In this document: positions 1 through 5,985 of the stretch, piece by piece
Layout of the letters: each line of letters begins with the position of its first letter
How positions within the stretch are numbered: position 1 is the first letter of the stretch
NCBI GenBank assembly: GCA_020861205.1
Contig: JAJBSY010000028.1
Location: 1 to 6,837, forward strand
DNA: 6,837 nucleotides
Reading direction: 5' to 3'
Origin: Deltaproteobacteria bacterium
Lineage (GTDB): Bacteria > Desulfobacterota > Desulfovibrionia > Desulfovibrionales > Desulfovibrionaceae
Translations under genes and position numbers: made by a program
The notes under the pieces: model-generated
Databases searched by the model: none
What the model was told of the DNA's origin: nothing
The model's input: only the letters and a program-made list of their open reading frames with translations

Positions 1-362
1 CCGGTAGCCGTGCCGCCCAGGCTTTGCGCGGCGACATCCAGGGTATCGGCCGTGAGCGTGTTGCTGCCATCGCTTTCGGCCAGAACGCCCGTGGCGGAGG
101 AGTTGTTCCCCGAAACCGCCTTTGCCAGCGCGGAAATTTCCAGGGTGTCCGCGGTGACGGTGTTGGCCGCGTTGTTAGCCCGCACGCCCGTGGCGTCGCC
201 GTAGGAAATCGCGCCCGTGCCAAGGGGGTCGTCGGCCTTGCGTCCGGCGTTCAGGGCAACGTCCTTTCCGGAAAGGGTGTTGTCGCCGCCGTCTGCAGCG
301 TCGACGGCCACGGCCGTTCCCTTGGTCGCGCCCGCAGCGCCCGCGACGGCGCTTACGGTCAA
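1..362 (-). pseudogene. In-frame continuation of the repeat protein beyond the TAA stop; runs off the left edge
   Basis: Reading the minus strand leftward in the same frame as the 363-3440 gene, all 120 codons from 362 down to 3 are open. They encode the same repeats: LTVSAVAG directly after the stop, then AVAVDAADGGDNTLSGKDVA, ATGVRANNAANTVTADTLEI and ATGVLAESDGSNTLTADTL. The A-T-G-hydrophobic turn and the NT(L/V)-x-A-x-T-L strand are retained without a shift. The first codon after the stop is TTG, but no Shine-Dalgarno-like sequence precedes it, and no other convincing start was seen, so independent translation is unlikely. The most natural reading is the downstream part of one gene split by a nonsense codon; the rest, including any secretion signal, lies outside the window. 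Alternatives are a sequence error or a decaying 3' remnant behind a true new terminus. Confidence 0.7.
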
Positions 363-2249
363 TTAATTCGCAGCGTCCAGGGTGTTCTTCGCGCCGCTCC
401 CCGCCGCGTTAAGGCCGGTGGCGGCCGTGACGCCGGCTACGTCCACCGTGATCGTCCCGGCGTCCACCGTATTGGTTCCGGCGGTACCGGCCGCCATGCC
501 GGTGGCCGTGGCCGTTCCCTTCACGTCCAGGGTGACGGCGTCCGCGCCGATATCCGCTGCCGCGCCGGAGGTTGCAAGGCCCGTCGCCGCGCTGCCCGTT
601 ACGGTCACTCCGAGCGTTCCCGCATCAATGGTGGCGGTTTCTTCCGTGACCCGGATGCCGGTGGCCGTGCCGGAACTCGTGTTGCCGATGACCGTCACGC
701 CGACGGTATCCGCTTCGATCGTCGCTCCCGTAAGGCTCATCCCGCCCGTGGCGGCCCCCTTGCCGGTGGCGTTCACCGTGAGGGTTTTCGCCTTCACGTC
801 CGTCTCGCCGCCATCGCCGTAAACGGCCCAGGTCGTGCCCGCGCCGTTGGCGGTGACGGTCGCCTCATCCGTGGCGTTCAGGATAACGGCCCCGTGCGTA
901 CCGAAGGCGTTACCCGCCGAAGACATCGCCTTGACGACGGCTGTTTCCGCAATGACGGAACTGGTGGCCGAACCGGTGCTGCCGATAGCGTAGGCGGTGC
1001 CGTTGACGCTGTCGGCGCTAGCCGTCACCTTCTGTGCCGCCAATGCTCCATTGAGAGAGCCGTACGCGTCGTTTGCGGAACCCGTCCCCGTATTAGCCCC
1101 GCTCACGGTGATGACGCCGTTATCAGCTGTCAGATCTCCCTGATAGTTGCCGTATGCGTCGGTATTCACCGCTTCGCCGCCGGCCGTGGCGGAAAGTTTG
1201 ATAGTACCGGAATCGTTCGTTTTTATGTGCGCCCCTTCGTTGCCGTAAGCCGAACCGCCAGAGGTGGCAGTGCCGGTTACCGAATCGGCGTTCTGAATGA
1301 AGGTCCGGTCAACCGCGCCCCCGATTGCGACGGCAAGACCGTTGCCCTTTGCTTCGGCGGTCGCCGTGACTTTCGCGGAATCCACGGTTGCGCCGTCAAG
1401 CGCCCTGGCCGTTCCGGTAACCGATGCGGCGCTGATTGCGGCCTCCGCCGCCGTGATGGTCGCGTTCCCCTGCGCGCCTTCATAATACACGCCATAGGCG
1501 TCGCTGCCTTCCTTGGTCGTTTCGGCGGATACCGTGACCTTACCCGAGGCCGTGAGGGCGGCTTGGCCGGACGAGGCGGTGCCATGCAGCCCGTTGGCGC
1601 CGCCGGTATGGGAAACGGCGCCGAGGGTCACGTCGTCGCCGGATATCGCAATGTCGCCGCCGTTGTGCCGCACCGCCCAGGCGTCGCCGGCCCCGGTGGG
1701 AGCGGAGCTGTCGCCGGCAGTGGCGGTTACGGCGACGTTTGCGCCGGCATCGACCGTGATCGACGCGCCTTCCGCCGTTGCGTCAAGGCCCGTGGCCGTG
1801 CCGTTTTCCGATTCGGCCGCCACGGTGACGTTCCCCGAGTCGGTTCCGAGGGATACCGCATCCCCTCCCTCGGCGCGTACCCCGGTGGCTGATTTTGCTC
1901 CGGAAGCGTTCACTTCCACACTCTCTTCCGCCGTAACGGACGTTTGCCCGCCGTCAATGCCGGTCGCGTTCCCGGCTCCGTCAACGGCCACTAAAACCGA
2001 GTCTTCCGCGCGCAGGGTGTTGAAACCCTTCGAACCGGTAGCCCCCACGCCCAGCAGGTCTTCGTTTTCGCCCGAGACGGCCACGAAGATCGATCCGCCG
2101 GATACGAGGGTGTTTGATTCATCGCCGGTACCGCCGGCGTCGTCGGCGAGTACGCCGGTGCCCGTCGCCTTGACGGTTATGTCGCCGGAGGCTTCGACCT
2201 TCGCCGCGCCCCCCGCGACGGCGCTCACCGCCGTAGCCACCGACGCCGC
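1..2249 (-). repeat. Protein-level repeat array, about 26 units of roughly 25-40 residues
   Basis: From about residue 398 the translation falls into units that begin with A-(T/Y/V/W)-(G/A)-hydrophobic. A variable Gly/Asn/Asp turn follows, then an alternating strand such as NTLxAxxLTVxA, ending in a Gly/Ser/Thr-rich linker. Examples are ATGIDGGQTSVTAEESVEV, AYGNYQGDLTADNGVITVS, ATGIRVTEETATIDAGTLGV and ATGMAAGTAGTNTVDAGTI. The alternating small/hydrophobic pattern suggests a beta-solenoid or beta-helix stalk. Units differ in sequence and length, so the array is diverged rather than a recent tandem DNA duplication. It crosses the TAA at 363-365 without losing phase. Confidence 0.75.
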
Positions 2250-3440
2250 CCCATTGCGGTCCGCGCCTATGATAACCGTGCTGCGGTCCGCGCCGTCAAG
2301 GCCGGTCATGAGTATTTCGCTGGACCCGCCCGAAGCGTCCAGGCTTCCGTTAACGAGAACCGTGTCCGCCCCCCATTGAGTTTGGTCGGCTGCATACCCG
2401 CCGTGGATGCTGACGTTTTCCAGATCGCCTTCAAAGTAAAGTTCGTCGTTCATGTTGCTCGACGTGGTGGTGTAGCCGCTGCACGCGCTGTGCCCCGTGC
2501 CTGAATGCCATTCCCCGTGGATAAGGCCGTCCGGGCCGAGGGTTCCACGATTGCTGCCCTGATCGAATTGGGCGGAGTCGAACGTCTCGTCTTTCGGTAT
2601 GACGATCTGGAGCTTGTATTGCTTGGAAACGCCGTTTTCAACCACGGTAACCGTATAGAACACTTCCACATACGTCTCCGCGGGGTACCGGTCGAAATAG
2701 TCAAGAGCCGCCTGCGTGAGGCTGAAGGAAACATAGCCGTTCGCGTCGACGATCGGCAGACCGTTCCCATCGGTGGCCAGCTCGACCAATGGCCCGTTGA
2801 CAAGCGCGCGGGGATCGGTTCCCCCGGCGCACTCGCAATAGTCGATGGAAACCTCGCTCGCGGACCTCCTGAGGTTGGCGTGATCCAGAACGCGCACGTA
2901 CAGCGAATGATCGGCGAAATTTCCCGGATCCACGTCGTGGGCGTACAGGATGCCGCGCGCATCGTACGTGACGGGATCTATACGCGGTGTATCACCCGGC
3001 TGGAACGCTTCTGCGGCATCCTCCATTTCCTCTTCGCGCAATTCCTCTTCGCGCTCACGAAGCATTTCCCAATAGTCGGTGCCGAGCGATCCAAGGCGGG
3101 TGATACCGCCGATCAGGGTTCCGCTGTCGTCGAGATAGTCATTGAGTCCGCTATTTAACGGATCCTGTTGATCCTGGTTTTCTTCCTGCTGGTCGGCGGT
3201 ATCCGCGTCGGCCGGGGTGTCGCCGCCCCCGTCCGCGTCGCTTGGCGTCCCGTCTCCCCCACCCGAAGCTTCTCGAAACTGTTCCGGTCCTTCCGGGATG
3301 GTAGCCTGACCGTCTTCCCCCGGTGCCACGCCGGTTTCCTGCGTTGCGAGATCACCTTGATCATCCCCGTTTTCACTATCAAAAGAAATCCCTTGTTCTT
3401 CAGAAATCCCCTGTTCTTGTTCATCGTATACAGCTGCCAT
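363..3440 (-). CDS. Large repeat-rich surface protein (adhesin-like), 1025 residues up to an internal-looking stop
   Basis: Probable secreted or cell-surface structural protein; the exact family is not recognised. The ATG at 3438-3440 follows a good ribosome binding site (GGAGG, 5-nt spacer). There is no hydrophobic N-terminal signal. Residues 1-105 are acidic and low-complexity (Asp, Glu, Gln, Gly), including a tandem EQGIS-EEQGIS. Residues 123-146 form a Glu/Arg-rich helix (REREEELREEE). Residues about 155-285 resemble a VCBS/cadherin-like beta domain, with a DVDPG-type start and the ending ETYVEVFYTVTV...LQIVI; it contains C202 and C204, and C320 lies just after it. From about residue 398 to the end the protein is a repeat array. 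Lack of a signal peptide plus VCBS-like and repeat regions is typical of giant adhesins exported by type I secretion through a C-terminal signal; that route is inference. The TAA at 363-365 interrupts a repeat and the frame continues beyond it, so this ORF is probably a truncated piece of a longer gene. Confidence 0.8.
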   Translation of the reverse strand: MAAVYDEQEQGISEEQGISFDSENGDDQGDLATQETGVAPGEDGQATIPEGPEQFREASGGGDGTPSDADGGGDTPADADTADQQEENQDQQDPLNSGLNDYLDDSGTLIGGITRLGSLGTDYWEMLREREEELREEEMEDAAEAFQPGDTPRIDPVTYDARGILYAHDVDPGNFADHSLYVRVLDHANLRRSASEVSIDYCECAGGTDPRALVNGPLVELATDGNGLPIVDANGYVSFSLTQAALDYFDRYPAETYVEVFYTVTVVENGVSKQYKLQIVIPKDETFDSAQFDQGSNRGTLGPDGLIHGEWHSGTGHSACSGYTTTSSNMNDELYFEGDLENVSIHGGYAADQTQWGADTVLVNGSLDASGGSSEILMTGLDGADRSTVIIGADRNGAASVATAVSAVAGGAAKVEASGDITVKATGTGVLADDAGGTGDESNTLVSGGSIFVAVSGENEDLLGVGATGSKGFNTLRAEDSVLVAVDGAGNATGIDGGQTSVTAEESVEVNASGAKSATGVRAEGGDAVSLGTDSGNVTVAAESENGTATGLDATAEGASITVDAGANVAVTATAGDSSAPTGAGDAWAVRHNGGDIAISGDDVTLGAVSHTGGANGLHGTASSGQAALTASGKVTVSAETTKEGSDAYGVYYEGAQGNATITAAEAAISAASVTGTARALDGATVDSAKVTATAEAKGNGLAVAIGGAVDRTFIQNADSVTGTATSGGSAYGNEGAHIKTNDSGTIKLSATAGGEAVNTDAYGNYQGDLTADNGVITVSGANTGTGSANDAYGSLNGALAAQKVTASADSVNGTAYAIGSTGSATSSVIAETAVVKAMSSAGNAFGTHGAVILNATDEATVTANGAGTTWAVYGDGGETDVKAKTLTVNATGKGAATGGMSLTGATIEADTVGVTVIGNTSSGTATGIRVTEETATIDAGTLGVTVTGSAATGLATSGAAADIGADAVTLDVKGTATATGMAAGTAGTNTVDAGTITVDVAGVTAATGLNAAGSGAKNTLDAAN

Positions 3441-3445
3441 ACGAA

Positions 3446-3450
3446 CCTCC
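3446..3450 (-). promoter_or_regulatory. Ribosome binding site of the repeat-protein gene
   Basis: On the minus strand a G-run ending in GGAGG lies 5 nt before the ATG at 3440. It is the best translation signal in this stretch and decides the start: the longer overlapping reading frame that begins at 3598 has no such site. Confidence 0.75.
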
Positions 3451-3560
3451 CCCCATCACCCACATCAGTGGGCAAACGGATATTTTTCGTATTGGCTAGT
3501 AATGCGCTCTTTATTTCGTAATAATTATCACCCCGCTCATGCATGAATGATTCTTGGCAG

Positions 3561-3582
3561 TGCATCGCAAAATAATGCATCG
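3561..3582. repeat. Direct repeat TGCATCG x2 upstream of the repeat-protein gene
   Basis: TGCATCG occurs at 3561-3567 and again at 3576-3582, 15 nt start to start, in AT-rich DNA about 120-140 nt before the start codon. A perfect 10-bp palindrome, TCATGCATGA, lies nearby at 3537-3546. These could be regulator binding sites for the gene to the left; no known regulator motif was recognised and chance occurrence is possible. Confidence 0.3.
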
Positions 3583-3606
3583 ATAAATTATTCAGCATGT
3601 AGATAT

Positions 3607-3637
3607 AAAAAATGCGCGCGGTATTTCATGCCCGCGC
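3607..3637 (-). terminator. Probable intrinsic terminator, minus strand
   Basis: On the minus strand a perfect 6-bp GC stem, GCGCGG (3637-3632) paired with CCGCGC (3621-3616), closes a 10-nt loop. It is followed after GCA by six T residues (3612-3607). The orientation fits the end of a transcript arriving from the right, namely the phosphate operon or a small gene behind it, and would insulate the repeat-protein gene. The stem is short and set three bases from the T-run, so strength is uncertain. Confidence 0.5.
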
Positions 3638-3720
3638 TCCTGATTCTATGATGTGTCTATTCCCGGTATAGTGCCGTGCTTTCTTAGTCCGGCATTAAAC
3701 TCTCTTAGACAAATAATTAA

Positions 3721-4038
3721 TTATACCTGTTGTTTATGATAGCAGCACCCTGGCAGCCCCATGAACCGGTCGCGGGAGAAGCCTCCTACCATTTCCGGAA
3801 GAAGGCTCTGCGATCGGGATGACACCCAGATAGTCGCGCGCTGTCCAAACAGCGGTTGCGGTATAGCGTGAGATACCTCGCCTTCCCGGATTGGCCGTAC
3901 CGGCAAAACACAGGCGATGGGAAGATGCGGGAATACCTGGCTGACGCCCTGCAAGGTAATTGCATGGAAGCGATTTCCATCTGCCGCAGCGATGCGGGAG
4001 GCCGCTTCTCCGTTCTGCACCGCTCGGAATTCCCTCAC
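3721..4038 (-). CDS. Weak hypothetical ORF, 105 residues
   Basis: This GTG-started frame lies in the gap after the phosphate operon, with a TAA at 3721-3723 about 84 nt before the probable terminator. The product (MREFRAVQNGEAASR... ending CCYHKQQV) matches no family I recognise and has no clear membrane segment or signal. In favour: orientation matches the neighbours, a terminator follows, and by hand count GC is higher at codon positions 1 and 3 than at position 2. Against: the only upstream G-run (GGGG) is a poor ribosome site, and an opposite-strand frame over the same bases has an equally coding-like composition. It may be a gene remnant or simply non-coding. Confidence 0.22.
   Translation of the reverse strand: MREFRAVQNGEAASRIAAADGNRFHAITLQGVSQVFPHLPIACVLPVRPIREGEVSHAIPQPLFGQRATIWVSSRSQSLLPEMVGGFSRDRFMGLPGCCYHKQQV
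3964..3997. repeat. Two adjacent small perfect hairpins
   Basis: ATGGAA (3964-3969) pairs with TTCCAT (3975-3980) across GCGAT. Three bases later CCGCA (3984-3988) pairs with TGCGG (3993-3997) across GCGA, which on the plus strand would be a GNRA-type tetraloop. No known RNA family was recognised, and two short stems in 34 nt may be coincidental. Confidence 0.3.
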
Positions 4039-4073
4039 GTATTAAACCCCGCTTCACACAGCGATCCGCTTTT

Positions 4074-4099
4074 GCATGACCGGCTTTGCCCTGTCATGC
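4074..4099. repeat. 7-bp perfect inverted repeat with an inner stem
   Basis: GCATGAC (4074-4080) and GTCATGC (4093-4099) are exact inverted copies. Inside the 12-nt loop GGC-TTT-GCC can add three more pairs. No T-run follows on either strand, so it is not a standard intrinsic terminator. It lies about 85-110 nt beyond the stop of the last phosphate-operon gene and could be an operator, a transcript-stabilising 3' hairpin or chance. Confidence 0.35.
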
Positions 4100-4182
4100 C
4101 AAGCTCTCGAGCGCATTCCCGTCCCATCTTCGGCACTCGTTGCGCCGCTCCCCGCGCTGACCTCGCGGCTCGCCCAAACGGA

Positions 4183-5088
4183 TCAGCCGGGCAAGTATGC
4201 CGCCGGCCGCGTGACCTCCCCAGGGGACTCCCCGCGTTGTACCGTCTCGAACCGGAGCAGCAGCCAACTTAGGGCAAGCAGGTACAACCCTGCGAATACG
4301 CAGAGCGCCGCCCCCACATGGTGCGGCGCGCCGATGGCGATGCGCATCAGGAGCGTGCTCACCGCGAACCCGGAGTTTCTGAACGTCGCCTTGAAGGAGG
4401 GTGTGAAGTACTGCCCCACGAGAACGAGAAGGATATCCGTGAAGATCAGGCTGGTGTAAAAAATTTCGAAAAACACGGTTTTCCCGCCGGCGAAAACGAC
4501 CGTGCGGGCGTCGTAGCCGAGCGCCCCGCAATAAACAATGAGGAGGAACAGGGAGATGCATTTCTTCGTGTCCACATATCCCTGCATATCCCGGTAACTG
4601 TGGATATACTGCCACCGGGCGAATAAAAGCCGTATGCCGAAAAGCACGAGGCCGGCCACCGCCGTCAGGCCGATTTGCATGAGGATGAACCAATCCCTTT
4701 CCAGCGCCACGTGGGAATCGAGCAGGCTGATATCGGTGAAGGACTCGCGTAAAAGAAGCAGCGCCATGATTTCAAGCTGTTTGCCCACGGCCAGGGAGAC
4801 CGAATCGGAAAGCGCCAAGATCAGTTCAACGACTTCCACCGCCAGGATCAGGCTGAACGCCAGGCGCACGGCGGCAAAAGGCTCGGCGGGCAGCAGGGGG
4901 GAAAGCGCGGAAGGCAGCCACCCTGAGCGGTTCAGCAGGATCAGGGCGACCGCCGCGATGAAAAAGGCCAGCAGGAAAAGCGAGATTCGCCGGGACGTTT
5001 CCCGCCGGCACCAGAAAATCCGGATCCGGTCGTAAACCGCCGCCGGAGCGGCGAGTAAAAAAACTTCCCTGGAGCGCCTGTCGTCCAC
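4183..5088 (-). CDS. Polytopic membrane protein of unknown family in the pst operon, apparent duplicated four-helix unit
   Basis: A 301-residue inner-membrane protein with about eight hydrophobic segments, near residues 35-52, 72-94, 104-118, 133-156, 176-192, 205-226, 238-252 and 256-279. The N-terminal 34 residues are Arg-rich and probably cytoplasmic. The two halves look homologous: SLILAVEVVELILAL (79-93) matches SLIFTDILLVLVG (213-225), and the third helices carry ALLLLRE (R114) and STLLMRI (R249). The second-half stretch from G240 through R249 to H256/H257 resembles my recollection of E. coli PsiE, a phosphate-starvation-induced membrane protein; this is a weak, unverified likeness. The start is GTG at 5086-5088, the second codon after the pstA TGA and in the same frame; GAGG ends one base before it, so translation is probably coupled to pstA. 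Position suggests a role linked to phosphate supply, but no function can be assigned. Confidence 0.85.
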   Translation of the reverse strand: MDDRRSREVFLLAAPAAVYDRIRIFWCRRETSRRISLFLLAFFIAAVALILLNRSGWLPSALSPLLPAEPFAAVRLAFSLILAVEVVELILALSDSVSLAVGKQLEIMALLLLRESFTDISLLDSHVALERDWFILMQIGLTAVAGLVLFGIRLLFARWQYIHSYRDMQGYVDTKKCISLFLLIVYCGALGYDARTVVFAGGKTVFFEIFYTSLIFTDILLVLVGQYFTPSFKATFRNSGFAVSTLLMRIAIGAPHHVGAALCVFAGLYLLALSWLLLRFETVQRGESPGEVTRPAAYLPG

Positions 5089-5091
5089 GCC

Positions 5092-5961
5092 TCACCAATT
5101 CCGGTTTTGCAGCCTGTCGCGGAGCACGATGGCCAGGAGGTTCATGCCCAGGACAAGGACGATCAGCACAAGGGCCGTGCCGTACTGCAAGGGCATGGTC
5201 TTGTCGATATCCGTGCCGGAGGTTGCGAGCACATACATGTGGTTCGAGAGGGCCATGACCGGGCTGAACAAGGAATCCACGTCCTTTTTGGTGAAAAAGA
5301 CGACGGCGGTGAACATGATGGCCGCCGTCTCGCCCGCGGCCCGTGCCAGGCCGAGAATGGCGCCGGTCAACATGCCGGGAAGCGCCGCCGGCAGAACCAC
5401 CCGGGCGATGGTCTGGCCCTGGGTCGCGCCAAGGGCGAACGAGGCCTCCCTGTACGTCATGGGCACTTGCCGCAGGGCTTCTTCAGCCGTGCCGATAATT
5501 ACCGGGAGGGTCAGCACGGCCAGGGTCAGCACGCCGGACAAAAGGGATATCCCCAGCCCGCAGTAAATGACGAAAAAGCTCATGCCGAACAGCCCGAACA
5601 CGATGGAGGGCACGCCGGCGAGATTGTTGACCCCCAGGCGGATATACTTGGCGAACCGCGACTGCCCGGCATATTCATGCAGGTACACGGCGGAGGCCAC
5701 GCCCAGCGGGAAGGAGATCACAAGCGCCCCGATTGCCAGGAGAGCCGTGCCCACGATGCAGGGCCAGATGCCGCCGGCGGTCATGGCCCTGGACGGCGGC
5801 TGGGTCAGGAATTCCCAGGAAATGGCGGGCAGGCCGTTCCAGACCAGGAAGGTACAGACGCTGAACAGCGCGAACATGTTGATGAAGGCCGCGAGGCGCA
5901 GCGTGGAAAACATGACCGATTCCCTGGTCAGGCGGCCGCGCACGGTATTGCTGAAAAACAT
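5092..5961 (-). CDS. pstA: Phosphate ABC transporter permease PstA
   Basis: One of the two integral-membrane subunits of the PstSCAB high-affinity phosphate importer. With PstC it forms the channel driven by the PstB ATPase and loaded by periplasmic PstS. The 289-residue length is normal. Six hydrophobic segments fit residues about 23-47, 64-94, 112-137, 139-158, 195-224 and 260-281. The cytoplasmic coupling (EAA) loop, EEALRQVPMTYREASFALGA, is at 160-179 and runs on to VVLPAALPG. NNLAGVPSIVFGLFG (112-126) and LARAAGETAAIMFTA (205-219) are typical PstA/PstC signatures. The ATG at 5959-5961 has a strong ribosome binding site. It lies 24 nt after pstC and 3 nt before the next gene, so it belongs to one operon. 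No key segment is missing. Confidence 0.96.
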   Translation of the reverse strand: MFFSNTVRGRLTRESVMFSTLRLAAFINMFALFSVCTFLVWNGLPAISWEFLTQPPSRAMTAGGIWPCIVGTALLAIGALVISFPLGVASAVYLHEYAGQSRFAKYIRLGVNNLAGVPSIVFGLFGMSFFVIYCGLGISLLSGVLTLAVLTLPVIIGTAEEALRQVPMTYREASFALGATQGQTIARVVLPAALPGMLTGAILGLARAAGETAAIMFTAVVFFTKKDVDSLFSPVMALSNHMYVLATSGTDIDKTMPLQYGTALVLIVLVLGMNLLAIVLRDRLQNRNW

Positions 5962-5969
5962 GGGCTACT

Positions 5970-5975
5970 TCCTCC
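5970..5975 (-). promoter_or_regulatory. Ribosome binding site of pstA
   Basis: GGAGGA on the minus strand, 8 nt before the pstA ATG and wholly inside the 24-nt gap after pstC. It supports the chosen start. Confidence 0.8.
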
Positions 5976-5985
5976 GCTGCCGGCG

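Larger units (their letters stand above)
3441..4182. other. Intergenic region with no well-supported gene
   Basis: About 740 nt separate the end of the phosphate operon from the start of the repeat-protein gene. The part nearest the repeat protein (about 3480-3720) is clearly more AT-rich than the flanks, as expected for a promoter region, but I could not fix a convincing -35/-10 pair. The remainder holds inverted repeats at 3964-3997 and 4074-4099, a probable minus-strand terminator at 3607-3637, and one weak ORF at 3721-4038. No tRNA, known riboswitch core or mobile element was recognised. Confidence 0.6.

Noticed and set aside
363..365. Recoding of the stop as selenocysteine or pyrrolysine
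   Set aside because: The codon is TAA, whereas those residues use TGA and TAG.
24..1892. 622-codon open frame on the plus strand
   Set aside because: It lies opposite the repeat-protein gene and yields a Gly/Arg-rich sequence with no recognisable domain. Long antisense frames arise easily from GC-rich repeats with few A/T codons; the minus-strand frame shows clear domains and repeats.
3155..3598. Minus-strand ORF starting upstream of and overlapping the repeat-protein start
   Set aside because: No ribosome binding site precedes 3598, and most of its length overlaps the well-supported N-terminus in another frame, giving a Lys/Arg-rich product without pattern.
4091..4097. CTGTCAT, identical to a Pho-box half-site
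   Set aside because: No second copy lies 11 bp away on either side, and it is downstream of the phosphate operon rather than in front of it. It is also half of the local inverted repeat.
4081..4100. GGGCAAAGCC on the minus strand, reminiscent of part of a GEMM c-di-GMP riboswitch
   Set aside because: Only a short core-like string matches; the second conserved segment and the expected paired stems were not found.
3856..4272. Plus-strand ORF across the gap and the end of the membrane-protein gene
   Set aside because: Starts at TTG without a ribosome site, overlaps the opposing gene by about 90 nt, and its second half is a typical Arg/Pro-rich shadow sequence.
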